Shown here piece by piece: positions 45,613-56,258 of a DNA stretch of 64,000 nucleotides; the first letter of the stretch is position 1, and each line of letters starts with the position of its first letter. The DNA lies in NCBI RefSeq assembly GCF_031127835.1, contig NZ_JARXHX010000004.1:1-64000 (forward strand), in the 5' to 3' direction. The notes beneath the pieces are model-generated. The model made no database searches, had not been told where the DNA came from, and saw nothing but the letters and a program-made list of their open reading frames with translations. This DNA comes from Pelagicoccus sp. SDUM812002. Lineage in GTDB: Bacteria > Verrucomicrobiota > Verrucomicrobiia > Opitutales > Opitutaceae. Position numbers and translations under genes: made by a program.

Positions 45613-47406
45613 CTACGGCGCCGCTTCCAGATAAGCCCGCCAGCCACCTAGTGATGTAGCCTCTGTGGCATCTGTGGTTGCCCACGCTTCACAGGAAAAG
45701 CCTTTCACGTAGCTACCATCTTCGAGCTCGATATTTCCTATACCGAGTGGAGGTGGGATTTGTTCGATGAAGCTAGCCCATTGCGATTTTGGAAGGTCCC
45801 AAATTTCCAGCTCGATCGAGGCTCCGCTTTCGGAGTCTCGAACTATCCCCGGCTTGGGTGGGGTGGTACCCGGAAGGGCGAAGAGTCGATAGGTGCCGCT
45901 GGTTCGAGTTGCCCGATTGAAAGTGGCTCCGAGATTGGTCAGCTGGTGATTGAGTGGAAGACCGCTCATGTGAGCTCCGCAGACTGCGATCGGTGAAGAA
46001 TCGCAAGGCGCGTGTGCAAGAGCGCTGTGCCGCTTGAATTGGGTTGCTCCGAGATTTAGGTCGGAGGCGTCTTGGAGCTTGTCCGCGATGGCGAGTAGTT
46101 TTTCGTCGTGGAAAGCCGGTGCGATGACGGTTATTCCGAAAGGGAGTTGCTTCGGCGTGAATCCTGTGGGAACCGCGACCGATGCGAGATCCAGCAAATT
46201 CATGAAATTTGTATAGTATCCAAGGTTTGAATTCAATTGGATCGGGTTGGCCTCGACTTCTTCGATCGTGTAATGAGTGCCTGCAGTTGGGGTGGCGAGG
46301 AAGTCTATCTCATCCCACAAAGGCTTAACTTGCTGACGGAAAGCTTGTAGCTTGTAGGCCGCGTCGAAGGCATCGACTGCCGTGCCCTCAATCCCTTTTT
46401 CGATGATGGCCCGTGTCGTGGGATGCAGCGAATCGGGTGATTCTTTAATCAGGTCCTGGATGGCCCAGTAGCGTTCGGCGACCCAAGGGCCCTCGTAGAG
46501 AAGTCGGGCCGCCGCGAGGAAAGGGGAGAAGTCGATGACCTGTTTCTTGAAACCAAGAGCTTCCAGTCTCTTGACCGCTTCCAAGTAGAGGTTGAGGTAG
46601 TCCTCGTCTCCAAAAAATTGGAGTTGCTCTGGGGAAGGAACTCCAAAAGTCATACCGTCGCGAAAGGTTCTACGAGGCGACTCCAGGTTCCGAGGGTAGG
46701 CACGCGAGTAGGAATCACTCGGATCGAAGGACGCAGCTGAGTGCAGAGCGGTTTGAGCGTCGCTCGCGTTGAGCGCGAAAATTGAGATGCAGTCGAGGGA
46801 TTTGCAGGCTGGCACGAGCCCAGTGTTGCTGAGCAGACCTCGGCTAGGCTTGAGGCCAATGAGATTATTAAAGCAAGCGGGCACGCGACCCGAGCCTGCA
46901 GTGTCGGTCCCGAGCGCAAATGAAACCTGTCCAAGGGCCACGGATACAGCTGACCCAGAGCTCGATCCGCCGGGAATGTACTCTGGATTGAAAGCGTTTC
47001 CCGGAACGCCGTACGGAGAGCGTACGCCCACCAACCCGGTGGCAAATTGATCGAGATTGGTCTTGCCGATGGGAATGGCTCCGGCGGCCCGTAACTGGGC
47101 TACTACGGTAGAGTCGGAGCCGGCGAAATAGAGGTAGTCAGGACAGGCTGCAGTGGTGGGCAGCTGGGCGACGTCGATATTGTCCTTAACCGCAAATGGA
47201 ATACCGTAGAGGGGAAGCTCGTCAGCTGATTTGGATTCGAGTTCGGTCGCCTGAGCGAGAAGGCGCTCCTCGGTGTCCACGCATATCCAGATTTTGGAGT
47301 CACCTGATTTTATGCGGGAGAGCGTTTCACGAACGATATCGGAGACAGTGTAGTGACCTGCGAGGTAGCCTTCGCGAAGAGAAGTGAGATCGAAAGAAAG
47401 ATTCAT
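45613..47406 (-). CDS. atzF: Allophanate hydrolase
   Basis: The 597-residue enzyme hydrolyses allophanate to ammonia and carbon dioxide. The amidase-signature domain (about 1-440) has K74, the GGSSSGSA cis-Ser region (about 146-153) and nucleophile S172 in DTAGSGRVPA. The C-terminal domain (about 470-597) is the allophanate hydrolase-specific extension. It lies 74 bp downstream of the carboxylase gene at the end of the nitrogen locus. Together with the carboxylase and the DUF1989 pair it would complete a guanidine (or urea) degradation route. Confidence 0.94.
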   Translation of the reverse strand: MNLSFDLTSLREGYLAGHYTVSDIVRETLSRIKSGDSKIWICVDTEERLLAQATELESKSADELPLYGIPFAVKDNIDVAQLPTTAACPDYLYFAGSDSTVVAQLRAAGAIPIGKTNLDQFATGLVGVRSPYGVPGNAFNPEYIPGGSSSGSAVSVALGQVSFALGTDTAGSGRVPACFNNLIGLKPSRGLLSNTGLVPACKSLDCISIFALNASDAQTALHSAASFDPSDSYSRAYPRNLESPRRTFRDGMTFGVPSPEQLQFFGDEDYLNLYLEAVKRLEALGFKKQVIDFSPFLAAARLLYEGPWVAERYWAIQDLIKESPDSLHPTTRAIIEKGIEGTAVDAFDAAYKLQAFRQQVKPLWDEIDFLATPTAGTHYTIEEVEANPIQLNSNLGYYTNFMNLLDLASVAVPTGFTPKQLPFGITVIAPAFHDEKLLAIADKLQDASDLNLGATQFKRHSALAHAPCDSSPIAVCGAHMSGLPLNHQLTNLGATFNRATRTSGTYRLFALPGTTPPKPGIVRDSESGASIELEIWDLPKSQWASFIEQIPPPLGIGNIELEDGSYVKGFSCEAWATTDATEATSLGGWRAYLEAAP

Positions 47407-47480
47407 ATTGGTATTTTGCCAACGAAGAACACGAAGTGGATGATATGTTGTCTCTTGAGCTTCGTATTTCTACTGTACGA

Positions 47481-50400
47481 TTACTCTCTAATTACTGCTA
47501 AGTTCTGGCCTTTGTTGGTGGGAGAGCCTTCGTTTGTCAGTAAAGCTTCGACCGTGCCATCTGACGGAGCGGTGATGTTGATTTCCATTTTCATGGATTC
47601 GACAATGAGGAGGACGTCACCCTTTCGGACGGTGTCGCCTTCTTGTACGCAAACTTTCCATACGCTTCCCGGTACATGGCTTTGGATAGCGCGGCAACCT
47701 TCTGGGATTTCGCTTTCTTCGATGGCTCCCAGCCCAGCTTCGTCGGCTTCGTACGTCGCTTGACCGGTTTCGATCCAGTGTTGGCGTTCGGCGTCGAAGG
47801 CGGCCTGCTGCTTGTCCTTGAAAGTCTTGATGTCGGCCTCGTTTTCGGAGAGGAAATTGTTGAACTGGGCCAAGTCGAAGGTGGACTCTTCCACTTTCAG
47901 TTCGAAGCGACCGTGTACGAAGTCCTCTCTCATCGTGAGGAGTTCGTCGGCACTGACTTCGTAGAATCGAATTTGGTCGAAGAAGCGAAGCAGCCACGGC
48001 TTTCCTTCCTTGAAGTCCTTGGTTTGCTTGTAGCGATTCCACATTTGCACGGTGCGACCGACAAATTGATAGCCGCCCGGTCCCTCCATGCCGTAGACGC
48101 AGAGATAGGCTCCACCGATTCCGACCGCATTTTCTGGGGTCCACGTGCGAGCCGGATTGTACTTTGTAGTGACAAGACGATGACGCGGGTCGACAGGGGT
48201 CGCCACCGGGGCTCCCAAGTAAACGTCGCCTAGTCCCATGACCAAGTAGCTCGCGTTGAAGAGGATGTCCTTTACGTCCTGGATGGAACTGAGGCCGTTG
48301 ATGCGGCGAATGAACTCGATGTTAGACGGGCACCATGGCGCGTTTTTACGGACGGACTCGTACTTCTTGATAGCCAGCTTTGTGGCCTCGTCATCCCACG
48401 AAAGTGGCAGGTAGACGGTGCGGGTGGGCACCTTCATTTCAGTGATCGGCGGGAGCTTCTCCTCGATCTCCTTCAGATGATCCACGAGGGCATCGAGCGA
48501 GAGCTGCAGACTCTCATAGTGGATCTGCAGGGAACGAATGCCGGGTGTGAGTTCTAGGATACCGGGGATAGCGGCAGCCTTGACAGCCTCCATCAAAGCG
48601 TGGGCTCGGAAGCGGAGGTTGAGGTCTAGCTTCATATCCCCGTATTCGATCAGCAAATACTTATCGCCTGAGCGTCGGTAGCAGACGGATGGACGGTCAA
48701 GGTGAGGGAGTTTCGGGCGTCGATCTAAGATGGCGTGGTCGGTACCGTAGTGCGAGGATCGCGAGAGGAGTTCTTTTAAAACGGACGTGTTTGAAAAGAT
48801 GGTTTCCTGATCCAGTTCGAGGCGAGTGGCGGTGCTTTGGTCGACTTTTACGAAGCGGACGGAGTCGCCCGGTTTGAGTTGTCCCATCATCCAAAGATCG
48901 GCCTTGATAATGGTGGCCGGACAAACGAAGCCGCCAAGGCTGGGGCCGTCGGGACCGAGAATGACGGGCATGTCCCCCGTGAAGTCGACGGTGCCGATGG
49001 CGTAGGCGTTGTCGTGCAGGTTAGATGGGTGTAGACCAGCTTCGCCGCCGTCGGTCCGGGCCCACTTAGGCTTGGGGCCGATCAAACGTACACCAGTGCG
49101 AGCTGAGTTGTAGTGAACCTCCCAATTGGTTTTGAAAAAGGTCTCTATATCTTCGTCGGTGAAAAAGTCGGGAGCTCCGTGTGGGCCGTAAAGAACGCGG
49201 ATGTTCCAGTGGCTATTGTATTCAGGAATCTGAGACGCTTCAACCTCGTAGAGTGGCTGCGGTTCAGCTTTATTGAAATGGAGGACGTCACCCAAGATCA
49301 ACGTACGGCCGCAGTGACCGCCAAATTGGCCCAGGGTGAATGTTGACTTACTCCCGAGGTAGTCGGGCACATCCAGGCCGCCTTGGACCGCGAGGTAGGA
49401 GCGGCATCCGTTTTCAACGATTTTGCCGCAAGACAACTCGTCGCCTACTGAGACTTCAATGGCCTGCCAAAAGGGAATAGGTTCGCCATTGAGGGTGGCG
49501 TTGGTTGCCGCTCCGGTTAGGGCGATGGTGGTTGCATGATTGAAGACAAGTGTTGGTCCGGTGACTGTGATTTCCAGACCGGCGGCTTTTTCGTCATTGC
49601 CGAGGATCTTGTTACCGAGGCGGAAGGCGTACGCGTCGAAAGGGCCCGAGGGCGGAACGCCAACGTCCCAGTAACCGACGCGGCCAGGGTAGTCTTGGAT
49701 GGTGGTTTGTGTTCCGGCGTCGAGCACGTCGATGGTACTCGGGTGGTAGATTAGGCTATCGCAAAATTTTGTGGTGTGCTCGGCATTGAGGAAGGTGTCG
49801 GATGCGAGAATGTTCTCAAGGTATTCCAGATTGGTCTCGATGCCTTCGACGCGAGAAGCAGCAAGGGAAATTGCGAGCTTGGCGATTGCTTCTGATCGGG
49901 TGGAGCCTTTGGTGATCACCTTGGCGAGTAAAGGATCGTAGAAGGCGGAAACCTCGGTAGACGTTTCGATCCAGGAATCGACGCGAACGTCGCTAGGAAA
50001 GGTGACCTCGGTGAGTAGCCCAGAGGAAGGCTGGAAGTCTTTGTTCGGGTCCTCGGCGTAGACGCGGGCTTGGATGGCGGCGCCGCTTGGCTTGATCTCG
50101 AGAGAGTCGAGGTCAGGCATCTCGCCAGCTGCCTGTTTAATCATCCACTCGACCAGATCGACTCCGGTGACTTCCTCGGTGACACAGTGTTCGACTTGGA
50201 GGCGGGTGTTGACCTCTAGGAAATAGAAGGCGGAAGCGTCGACGTCGTAGACGAACTCGACGGTGCCGGCTGATCGGTAATTGACGCCTTGGGCAAGGCG
50301 TACGGCCGTATCAAGAAGGTCCTTACGTTGGGCTTCAGAAATGGCAGGTGCGGGAGTCTCCTCGATAACCTTTTGGTTGCGGCGTTGCACGGAGCAATCG

Positions 50401-51077
50401 CGTTCGCCGAGAGCGACGACGTTTCCAGCTCCGTCTCCGAATATCTGGGCTTCAATATGGCGGGCACGTTGTACGAACTTCTCTAGGAAGATGCCACTGT
50501 TGGCGAAATTGTTTTCTCCGAGGCGTTTGACGGATTCGTAAGCGTCTCGAAGTTCATCTTCTGCCCAGCAGAGACGCATGCCGATACCGCCGCCACCAGC
50601 GGTAGACTTGAGCATAACGGGAAATCCGATGCGATTGGCTTCGGAACAAGCTTCGTCGAGCGTATTCACCAGATCGCTACCTGGCAAAAGTGGAGCGTTG
50701 TTTGCGACGGCGATCTCTCGAGCCGTGTGCTTAAGGCCGAACTCAATCATCTGCTGAGGAGTGGGACCGATGAAGGCGAGGCCGGCTGTTTCGACTTGGG
50801 TCGCGAAATCTGCGTTTTCGGAGAGAAGACCGTAGCCGGGGTGAATGGCTTCGGCTCCGCTGGAGTGGGCTGCGTCGAGGATGGCTTGTATATTAAGATA
50901 GCTCTGCTTAACCGGCGCGGGGCCAATGCGGACGGCTTCGTCGGCGAGGTCGACATGCTGGGCGAAGCGATCCGCGTCGGAGTAAATTGCAACGGAGCCA
51001 ATGCCCATCTTGCGAAGCGTGCGGATGACACGACAGGCGATTTCGCCTCGATTGGCTATGAGAACTTTTTTAAACAC
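47481..51077 (-). CDS. Urea carboxylase-family biotin enzyme, probable guanidine carboxylase
   Basis: The roughly 1198-residue biotin-dependent carboxylase has a biotin carboxylase domain (about 1-450: [52 protein letters not shown]). It then has AHS2- and AHS1-like carboxyltransferase domains (about 460-1015) and a C-terminal biotinyl domain with biotin Lys in ESMKMEIN, 35 residues from the end. Enzymes of this family encoded next to DUF1989 pairs have been shown to prefer guanidine over urea, and the neighbours here fit that. The start at GTG 51077 ([10 protein letters not shown]) is chosen by homology; an upstream GTG at 51128 is possible. Confidence 0.92.
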   Translation of the reverse strand: MFKKVLIANRGEIACRVIRTLRKMGIGSVAIYSDADRFAQHVDLADEAVRIGPAPVKQSYLNIQAILDAAHSSGAEAIHPGYGLLSENADFATQVETAGLAFIGPTPQQMIEFGLKHTAREIAVANNAPLLPGSDLVNTLDEACSEANRIGFPVMLKSTAGGGGIGMRLCWAEDELRDAYESVKRLGENNFANSGIFLEKFVQRARHIEAQIFGDGAGNVVALGERDCSVQRRNQKVIEETPAPAISEAQRKDLLDTAVRLAQGVNYRSAGTVEFVYDVDASAFYFLEVNTRLQVEHCVTEEVTGVDLVEWMIKQAAGEMPDLDSLEIKPSGAAIQARVYAEDPNKDFQPSSGLLTEVTFPSDVRVDSWIETSTEVSAFYDPLLAKVITKGSTRSEAIAKLAISLAASRVEGIETNLEYLENILASDTFLNAEHTTKFCDSLIYHPSTIDVLDAGTQTTIQDYPGRVGYWDVGVPPSGPFDAYAFRLGNKILGNDEKAAGLEITVTGPTLVFNHATTIALTGAATNATLNGEPIPFWQAIEVSVGDELSCGKIVENGCRSYLAVQGGLDVPDYLGSKSTFTLGQFGGHCGRTLILGDVLHFNKAEPQPLYEVEASQIPEYNSHWNIRVLYGPHGAPDFFTDEDIETFFKTNWEVHYNSARTGVRLIGPKPKWARTDGGEAGLHPSNLHDNAYAIGTVDFTGDMPVILGPDGPSLGGFVCPATIIKADLWMMGQLKPGDSVRFVKVDQSTATRLELDQETIFSNTSVLKELLSRSSHYGTDHAILDRRPKLPHLDRPSVCYRRSGDKYLLIEYGDMKLDLNLRFRAHALMEAVKAAAIPGILELTPGIRSLQIHYESLQLSLDALVDHLKEIEEKLPPITEMKVPTRTVYLPLSWDDEATKLAIKKYESVRKNAPWCPSNIEFIRRINGLSSIQDVKDILFNASYLVMGLGDVYLGAPVATPVDPRHRLVTTKYNPARTWTPENAVGIGGAYLCVYGMEGPGGYQFVGRTVQMWNRYKQTKDFKEGKPWLLRFFDQIRFYEVSADELLTMREDFVHGRFELKVEESTFDLAQFNNFLSENEADIKTFKDKQQAAFDAERQHWIETGQATYEADEAGLGAIEESEIPEGCRAIQSHVPGSVWKVCVQEGDTVRKGDVLLIVESMKMEINITAPSDGTVEALLTNEGSPTNKGQNLAVIRE

Positions 51078-51188
51078 GGTAGATTGCTGGAGAGTGGTTT
51101 TCTGCCCATGAATTACACGAATGGGCACGAATTGATTTTGGAAAATGGAATTCTATTAGTGAGGATTTTTTAAATTTGTGGGCTTTTC

Positions 51189-51824
51189 TTAATCCCAGAT
51201 TATGGCTTCGACGGGGGTTGGGTTGTAGGCGTTGCAGGGATTGTTGAGCTGCGGGCAATTTGAGATGAGGGCGATGACATCCATGAGGGCAACCATTTCG
51301 ACGTAGCGGCCGGGAGCGCTAATGCCATCCTCGAAACTGAGACCGCCTTCGGGGGTGACGGGGACATTCATGAAGAAATTGATATTACAGGTGATATCGC
51401 GCTTGCCGAGGTCGCTTGAATGGTCGTGCAACCCGCAGATAAAGGAGTCGCGGCAGGCGTGCATCGGTTCCTTCTCGATGGCATAGCGCATCGTATTGGA
51501 CTCGCGGGAGCAAGCGCCGCCGAGGGTGTCGTGTCGTCCGCAGGTATCGGCAGTGATTTCGAGCAGGGCGTTGCCACCGGTGGACATAAGCGTGGTGCCG
51601 GAAGTCAAGTAAAGCGCTTGTTGGCAGCGGATGGTGTCGCTAGCCGAGTATCGATCGACGGGATCGTGAGCATTGTAGAAAAGCGTATCTGCAGCTTGGT
51701 TGCCCTCTAGATCGAGGATGCGGAACGTTTGGCCTTTTTTAATGACATGGCTCCAGTGGTCGCCGGCTTTGATGACTTCACGGTAGACAGCGTCGGCGGG
51801 ATCGAGGGTTGATTCTGTGAGCAT
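51189..51824 (-). CDS. cgdB: DUF1989 protein (UAAP2), probable carboxyguanidine deiminase subunit
   Basis: The 211-residue protein is the shorter of two adjacent DUF1989 paralogues. Features are the [25 protein letters not shown] block, a Cys/His set ([14 protein letters not shown] and [15 protein letters not shown]), and [17 protein letters not shown]1989 pairs known as urea carboxylase-associated proteins 1 and 2 have been characterised as a heteromeric carboxyguanidine deiminase (CgdAB) giving allophanate and ammonia. It lies between the larger paralogue and the carboxylase gene. Which subunit is A or B is set by length and order only. Confidence 0.85.
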   Translation of the reverse strand: MLTESTLDPADAVYREVIKAGDHWSHVIKKGQTFRILDLEGNQAADTLFYNAHDPVDRYSASDTIRCQQALYLTSGTTLMSTGGNALLEITADTCGRHDTLGGACSRESNTMRYAIEKEPMHACRDSFICGLHDHSSDLGKRDITCNINFFMNVPVTPEGGLSFEDGISAPGRYVEMVALMDVIALISNCPQLNNPCNAYNPTPVEAIIWD

Positions 51825-51837
51825 GGGCGGAAAATAG

Positions 51838-52554
51838 TTAGAAGCGGAGGGTGTTGTAGACGGTCGTGTTATGGTAGGCTCGCTGATTTTCGGAACGGAC
51901 TTGCAGGGATGGATCTTCTTCGTCGAAAGTATCGGCTTCTGAGATAGCGAGCTCTACGGGTCTGGGTTTGTATTCAGGATTTGGATCGAAGGGGTGTGGG
52001 CAGGTATTGAGGACCACGAGCGTGTCGAGCTCGAAGCGTAGCGCTACGCAGTCACCCGGTTTGCTGTGGTTTTTTATGAAGCTTAACTTGCCTTCTTCGT
52101 CGGGGACTACCTTAGAGAACCAATTGATGTTGGGGACGAGGTCGCGTTTGCCGAGGCCCCACTTGGCGAGTTCGATGAGGAAACACTCCTGGGCGTTGCG
52201 ATGGAAATCGTTGTGTAGCTCTTGATAGTCGCCTTGCCCGTATTTGGCTTTCACTGATTTTGCGTCAGACGCGCCACAGACCGTGTCGTGCCAGCCGGAG
52301 CTTTCGGCGGTGATGGAGGCGAATAGTCGCCCCATATCAGAATGCAGGCAATAAGGTGCTTTGAGGTGGAAGATGTATTGGCCCTTGAGCGTGTCGGGCA
52401 TGTTGTAACGCTCGTGTTTTTCGTAGGCGTTGTAGAGGAGCATGCCAACATTAGCGCCGCCTTCCAGATCGGTGAGACGAAGGGTGCGTCCTCGCTTAAT
52501 GACTTTGGACCACATTCCCGCTCCGGAGAGGGTTTCTTTGTGTAGGAGAGACAT
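51838..52554 (-). CDS. cgdA: DUF1989 protein (UAAP1), probable carboxyguanidine deiminase subunit
   Basis: The 238-residue DUF1989 paralogue has the [26 protein letters not shown] block, [46 protein letters not shown] and a C-terminal NTCPHPFDP. It starts 13 bp upstream of the other DUF1989 gene and 41 bp after the NikR-like gene, so it is clearly in the same unit. The predicted role is deimination of carboxyguanidine to allophanate together with its partner. Confidence 0.85.
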   Translation of the reverse strand: MSLLHKETLSGAGMWSKVIKRGRTLRLTDLEGGANVGMLLYNAYEKHERYNMPDTLKGQYIFHLKAPYCLHSDMGRLFASITAESSGWHDTVCGASDAKSVKAKYGQGDYQELHNDFHRNAQECFLIELAKWGLGKRDLVPNINWFSKVVPDEEGKLSFIKNHSKPGDCVALRFELDTLVVLNTCPHPFDPNPEYKPRPVELAISEADTFDEEDPSLQVRSENQRAYHNTTVYNTLRF

Positions 52555-52595
52555 GGTGAAATCTTTTCGGTTAAGAGTGAGTATTGAAAACCTAG

Positions 52596-53042
52596 CTACT
52601 TCTGGTGAAGCGGTGGCATAATGGTGGAGGAAAGGTTCAGCTTTCCGGTTTTAACCCCTTTGCAGGTAATGAGTTCGTTTGAGATAGAGCGGAGCTTATG
52701 AGCAGGGCCTTGGACTACGAGGACCTCCATGATGTGATCGTCCTCGAGTTGGACGTGCAGGGAGCTGATGACTTCGGCGAGGTGCTTGCGCTGGATCCTG
52801 CTGAGGGTGCTTTGTAGGTTGTTCCGTCGCGTGCTGTAGAAAAGCGTTATGGTGCCGGCCATGATTTGTTCGTCGTGGTCGGCGCTGGCTTCGATGATCT
52901 CGCGGTTAAGGATCTCGGTGATAGCTTGTGAACGGTTCGCAAATCCCCGCTGAGTGAGCATGCTGTCAAACTTGGCGAGGACAGAGCGTGGTATGGTTAT
53001 ACTGACGCGTTCTGCGGGATCGTTCATATCTTCAGGTTTCAT
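52596..53042 (-). CDS. NikR-like ribbon-helix-helix regulator lacking most nickel ligands
   Basis: The 148-residue protein has an N-terminal ribbon-helix-helix (RVSITIP strand at 12-18, then [13 protein letters not shown]) and a C-terminal ACT-like NikR domain. Aligned to E. coli NikR, the nickel ligands H76, H89 and C95 correspond to R85, Q98 and I104; only H96 (H87) is kept. It is therefore unlikely to sense nickel in the NikR way and may bind a nitrogen compound or another metal. The DNA-contacting strand keeps the Arg and Thr/Ser pattern of NikR. Directly upstream lies a 28-bp perfect inverted repeat with NikR spacing, suggesting autoregulation. It sits inside the nitrogen locus. Confidence 0.88.
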   Translation of the reverse strand: MKPEDMNDPAERVSITIPRSVLAKFDSMLTQRGFANRSQAITEILNREIIEASADHDEQIMAGTITLFYSTRRNNLQSTLSRIQRKHLAEVISSLHVQLEDDHIMEVLVVQGPAHKLRSISNELITCKGVKTGKLNLSSTIMPPLHQK

Positions 53043-53045
53043 AAA

Positions 53046-53073
53046 GTATTACGAATTTAAGAAAACGTAATAC
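53046..53073. promoter_or_regulatory. NikR-type operator upstream of the regulator gene
   Basis: GTATTACG (53046-53053) and CGTAATAC (53066-53073) form a perfect inverted repeat with a 12-bp A-rich centre; AA/TT flanks extend the arms to 10 bp. Written as GTATTA-N16-TAATAC it has the exact 28-bp geometry of the E. coli NikR operator GTATGA-N16-TCATAC. It lies 3 bp upstream of the regulator start codon. Confidence 0.8.
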
Positions 53074-53107
53074 TTGGGATGGTTTCGTGGGCAAGGACTT
53101 TCTTCAA

Positions 53108-54538
53108 CTAATAGAGGCGTGAGTAGCGATCGATTTCCCATTGGCTGACGCTTTGGTGGTACTGGCGCCATTCTTCAGATTTATAGTTTACGAACTCTGA
53201 GTGGAGGGTGTCCCCCAGGGTTTCTCTTGTGAAAGGATCGCTGGCGAAGGCGGCGACGGCTTCTTTGAGTGAAGTGGGAAGTTCGCTGATTCCGCGTTCC
53301 TGCATTTCCTCGAGAGAGAGTTCGTAGAGGTTAACTTCCTGAGGCTCACCGGGATCCAGCTTTTCGCGAATGCCTTCGAGGCCAGCCGCAAGGGCGAGGG
53401 TGGCAGCGAGGTAAGGGTTACAGGCAGCGTCAGCGTTTCGGGATTCGACGCGGCCGCCGGACATGGGAACGCGAAGGGAATTGGTACGATTGTTGCGTCC
53501 GTATGAATTGAATACAGGAGCCCAAGAGTAGTAGGCCATGAGCCCTCGTCGGACGAGTCGCTTGTAGCTGTTGACGGTGGGAGCAAAGGTGGCGCAGAGA
53601 GCAGGACCGTGCTTGAGAATCCCAGCCATGAATTGGTAGCCGAGTTCTGTAATGCCGAGTCCGCGTGGGTCCTCTGTATGAGGTCGCTTGAAGAGATTCT
53701 CTTTGGTTTTGAGATCGTAAAGCGACATGTTGAAATGGGCGCCACTGCCAGTCTTGTCGGCGAACGGCTTGGGCATGAAGGTGGCGACGAGACCCTCCTC
53801 GGCGGCGTAGTGCTTGGCCATCATGCGGAAGAAGGTGAAGCGATCGCACATGGTCAGGGCGTCCGCGTAATTGAAGTCGAACTCGAACTGTGAGTTGGCA
53901 TCCTCGTGGTCGAGGGAGTAAAGCCCCCAGCCGAGATCGTCGATCGCGGTGGCCATCTTGTCGAGCCAGTCGTAGCGATCCATGAAGCGTTTGATGTCAT
54001 AGCAGCTTTTTGTCAGGTTGTCGTCAGTATTAGGTATATGGAGACGACCTGCCTCGTCTTGCTTGAGAACAAAAAGTTCGGCTTCGATGCCGAGATTCAT
54101 TCCGAGCCCGAGCTCCTTTGCTTGTGACAACACCTTTTGGAGCGCGACGCGGGCACTGATTTCGTAGGGCTTTCCGTGCAGTGTGTTGTCGGCGGGAATC
54201 CATGCAACCTCTGGGTTCCACGGGAGTGGAATGATCATTCCGAGGTCGGGAACGGAAGCGATCTCATCATCGTTGGGGGCCTGTCCGAGACCGTCCAATG
54301 CGTAGCCGGTGTAGAGCTCCGAGCCATGGGCGAAGTGGTCAAAATGGGAGAGGGGCACGAACTTGCCTTTAGGGGTGCCGTGGATGTCCACGTAAGAGCC
54401 GACACAGTATTTGACTCCCGCTTCTTTGAGCGAGTTTTGGATAGAGTCGAGTTGGTCGTCGCTCCATGGATACGCCTCTTCGTAGGCGAATCCACGAGCG
54501 GTGTTATGGTTGTTATATATGTCTGAAAGGGTTGTCAT
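53108..54538 (-). CDS. Glutamine synthetase, type III (GlnT)-like
   Basis: The 476-residue protein is a glutamine synthetase-family ligase. It shows the beta-grasp part ([19 protein letters not shown]), [10 protein letters not shown] (metal Glu), the [14 protein letters not shown] block, [16 protein letters not shown], the [13 protein letters not shown]/Glu-binding region, and [16 protein letters not shown]. It matches the GlnT/type III group rather than the major GlnA. It could assimilate ammonia released by the locus into glutamine. Some relatives act on other amines, so the true substrate is open. The gene follows the creatininase-family gene by 26 bp. Confidence 0.85.
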   Translation of the reverse strand: MTTLSDIYNNHNTARGFAYEEAYPWSDDQLDSIQNSLKEAGVKYCVGSYVDIHGTPKGKFVPLSHFDHFAHGSELYTGYALDGLGQAPNDDEIASVPDLGMIIPLPWNPEVAWIPADNTLHGKPYEISARVALQKVLSQAKELGLGMNLGIEAELFVLKQDEAGRLHIPNTDDNLTKSCYDIKRFMDRYDWLDKMATAIDDLGWGLYSLDHEDANSQFEFDFNYADALTMCDRFTFFRMMAKHYAAEEGLVATFMPKPFADKTGSGAHFNMSLYDLKTKENLFKRPHTEDPRGLGITELGYQFMAGILKHGPALCATFAPTVNSYKRLVRRGLMAYYSWAPVFNSYGRNNRTNSLRVPMSGGRVESRNADAACNPYLAATLALAAGLEGIREKLDPGEPQEVNLYELSLEEMQERGISELPTSLKEAVAAFASDPFTRETLGDTLHSEFVNYKSEEWRQYHQSVSQWEIDRYSRLY

Positions 54539-54564
54539 GTCGTTTGGTTTATTGAAAGCCGAGG

Positions 54565-55359
54565 TTACTGCACACTCTGTTCGAAGTAAGAGTGATCCAA
54601 GGGAGGGGACTCTTGCAGGCCAGTACGGATCAGCTCTACGAGCGCAGATTGTAGCTTCTGGTAGAGCTCTTTTCCTGCGTCGGGAGAGGCTTTGCTGGGA
54701 GTGCCAGTGACACCGATTAAACTCGTGCGGTTAACGGGGTGCGAGAAGACTTTGCCTTGGGTGCGGTCGGGATCGTCGGAGCTTGCCAGCTTGCCAGGAC
54801 GAGTGGCGCTAGGGTCGAGATGGAGAACAATGCTAGTTTCCGCAGCATTGGCGTGCCAGTCCGCAGCGTCTGCAGAGAAGTCTTGAGCGATCTCTGGCGT
54901 GAGCTTTCCGGTATTGAAAAGGGCGATACATAGATCGTCATGCTTTGCTCGCAATATTTCTAATGCGCAGCGAAGAGGAGCCTCGTTAGTGACGTGGGAG
55001 TTGACGATAAATAGCTTTTTTATGCCAGCTGGATAAAGCCAATCGGCGATGTCCGTGACTACTGAGACAAGGGTGTGTGGGCTCAGGGCAAGCGTCCCCG
55101 GCCAGCGGTGGGAATGGCCGAGCGAGCAGCCGTAAGGAAGGAGAGGGAGGCTGGGGACTCCCGTGATTTTGGCGACGCTTGAGCAGAGGTGCCGGCCTAG
55201 CAGGGAATCCATACCGACTGTGAGTTGCGGTCCGTGTTGTTCGGTCGCCCCAATGGGGAGAATCGCCGCATCGTTACCAGAAGAAATCCTAGCTTGAATT
55301 TCTTCCCAGGTGAGCTCTTCCCAATGTTGCAAAGCTAGTGTATTCATACTCCTGATCAT
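54565..55359 (-). CDS. Creatininase-family metal-dependent hydrolase
   Basis: The 264-residue protein has creatininase-fold motifs: [19 protein letters not shown] with metal ligands Glu, His and Asp, a GHSHRWPGT block, [12 protein letters not shown] (His of the usual NGHGGN, here altered), and a HANAAETS with the final metal Glu. Members hydrolyse cyclic amides such as creatinine, or formamide-type bonds. Substrate here is unknown; a nitrogenous compound feeding the locus is plausible. The ATG overlaps the stop of the ABC ATPase gene (ATGA). Confidence 0.85.
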   Translation of the reverse strand: MIRSMNTLALQHWEELTWEEIQARISSGNDAAILPIGATEQHGPQLTVGMDSLLGRHLCSSVAKITGVPSLPLLPYGCSLGHSHRWPGTLALSPHTLVSVVTDIADWLYPAGIKKLFIVNSHVTNEAPLRCALEILRAKHDDLCIALFNTGKLTPEIAQDFSADAADWHANAAETSIVLHLDPSATRPGKLASSDDPDRTQGKVFSHPVNRTSLIGVTGTPSKASPDAGKELYQKLQSALVELIRTGLQESPPLDHSYFEQSVQ

Positions 55360-56258
55360 TCGACCTCGTCGCCGATGCCCGTCATGCGGATATTGGGCAG
55401 GGGCTCGTCGTCTCTTTCTGGTTCCTTGGGATGGATGAGCTCCTCGAGGCGCTGTTTGATGGCGAGAAACTCTGGACTGAGCAATTGCTCAGGTGTACGC
55501 GGTCGCGGAACGGGAACTTCGACGTATTCGAGAATTTCCCCAGGGTTTGCCTTGAGGACTAGGATGCGGTCCGAGAGGTAGATAGCCTCGTCGAGGTCGT
55601 GGGTGACGAACATGATGGTGACGTCAACGTTGCGCCAGATCTGCAAGAGGTGCGCTTGCATTTGGCACCGCGTGTGGGGGTCGAGGGCACCGAAAGGCTC
55701 GTCCATAAAAAGAATCTGCGGCTGGTTGGCGAGCGAGCGAGCGATAGCTACTCGTTGCTTCATTCCGCCCGAGAGTTCCCTTGGATATTTATCGGCGGCG
55801 TGGGTCAAACCCACGAGCTCGATCCACTGCATGGCCTCCTGTTCGACTGCGGCGCCAGATTTGCCGTTTACCTCGAGTCCGAACATGACGTTTTTCTTCA
55901 CGCTGAGCCAAGGAAACAATGTGTAGCCTTGGAAGACCATTCCGCGGTCTGCGCCCGGACCGCTTGGCTCTTGTCCGTCGAGGAGGAAGGTCCCAGAGGA
56001 GAGAGTTTCCAAGCCCGCTAGCATGCGAATCAAGGTCGATTTTCCGCAACCAGAAGGGCCGATGACGGAAACGAATTCGCGCCGATGGACATTGAAGCTT
56101 ATGGGGCTGAGAACTTCGACGGATCCCTTAGCGGTTGTGAAACTTTTGCTGAGGCCTTCGACTTCCAGCTTTATGGGACGCTGGTAGAGTTCGGCGAACC
56201 GCGTTCGTACGTCTTCGCTCTGCTCCTTGTAACTCGGTAATTCGATAGAGCTGCTCAT
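55356..56258 (-). CDS. ABC transporter ATP-binding protein (NitT/TauT type)
   Basis: The 300-residue ATPase has Walker [10 protein letters not shown], the Q-loop, signature [16 protein letters not shown], Walker [13 protein letters not shown] and the switch His in FVTHDLDEA. Sequence and partners place it with the nitrate/taurine-type importers, here the version found with urea carboxylase clusters. An N-terminal extension of about 30 residues precedes the core. The start overlaps the permease stop by 1 bp (TAATG). Confidence 0.95.
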   Translation of the reverse strand: MSSSIELPSYKEQSEDVRTRFAELYQRPIKLEVEGLSKSFTTAKGSVEVLSPISFNVHRREFVSVIGPSGCGKSTLIRMLAGLETLSSGTFLLDGQEPSGPGADRGMVFQGYTLFPWLSVKKNVMFGLEVNGKSGAAVEQEAMQWIELVGLTHAADKYPRELSGGMKQRVAIARSLANQPQILFMDEPFGALDPHTRCQMQAHLLQIWRNVDVTIMFVTHDLDEAIYLSDRILVLKANPGEILEYVEVPVPRPRTPEQLLSPEFLAIKQRLEELIHPKEPERDDEPLPNIRMTGIGDEVE

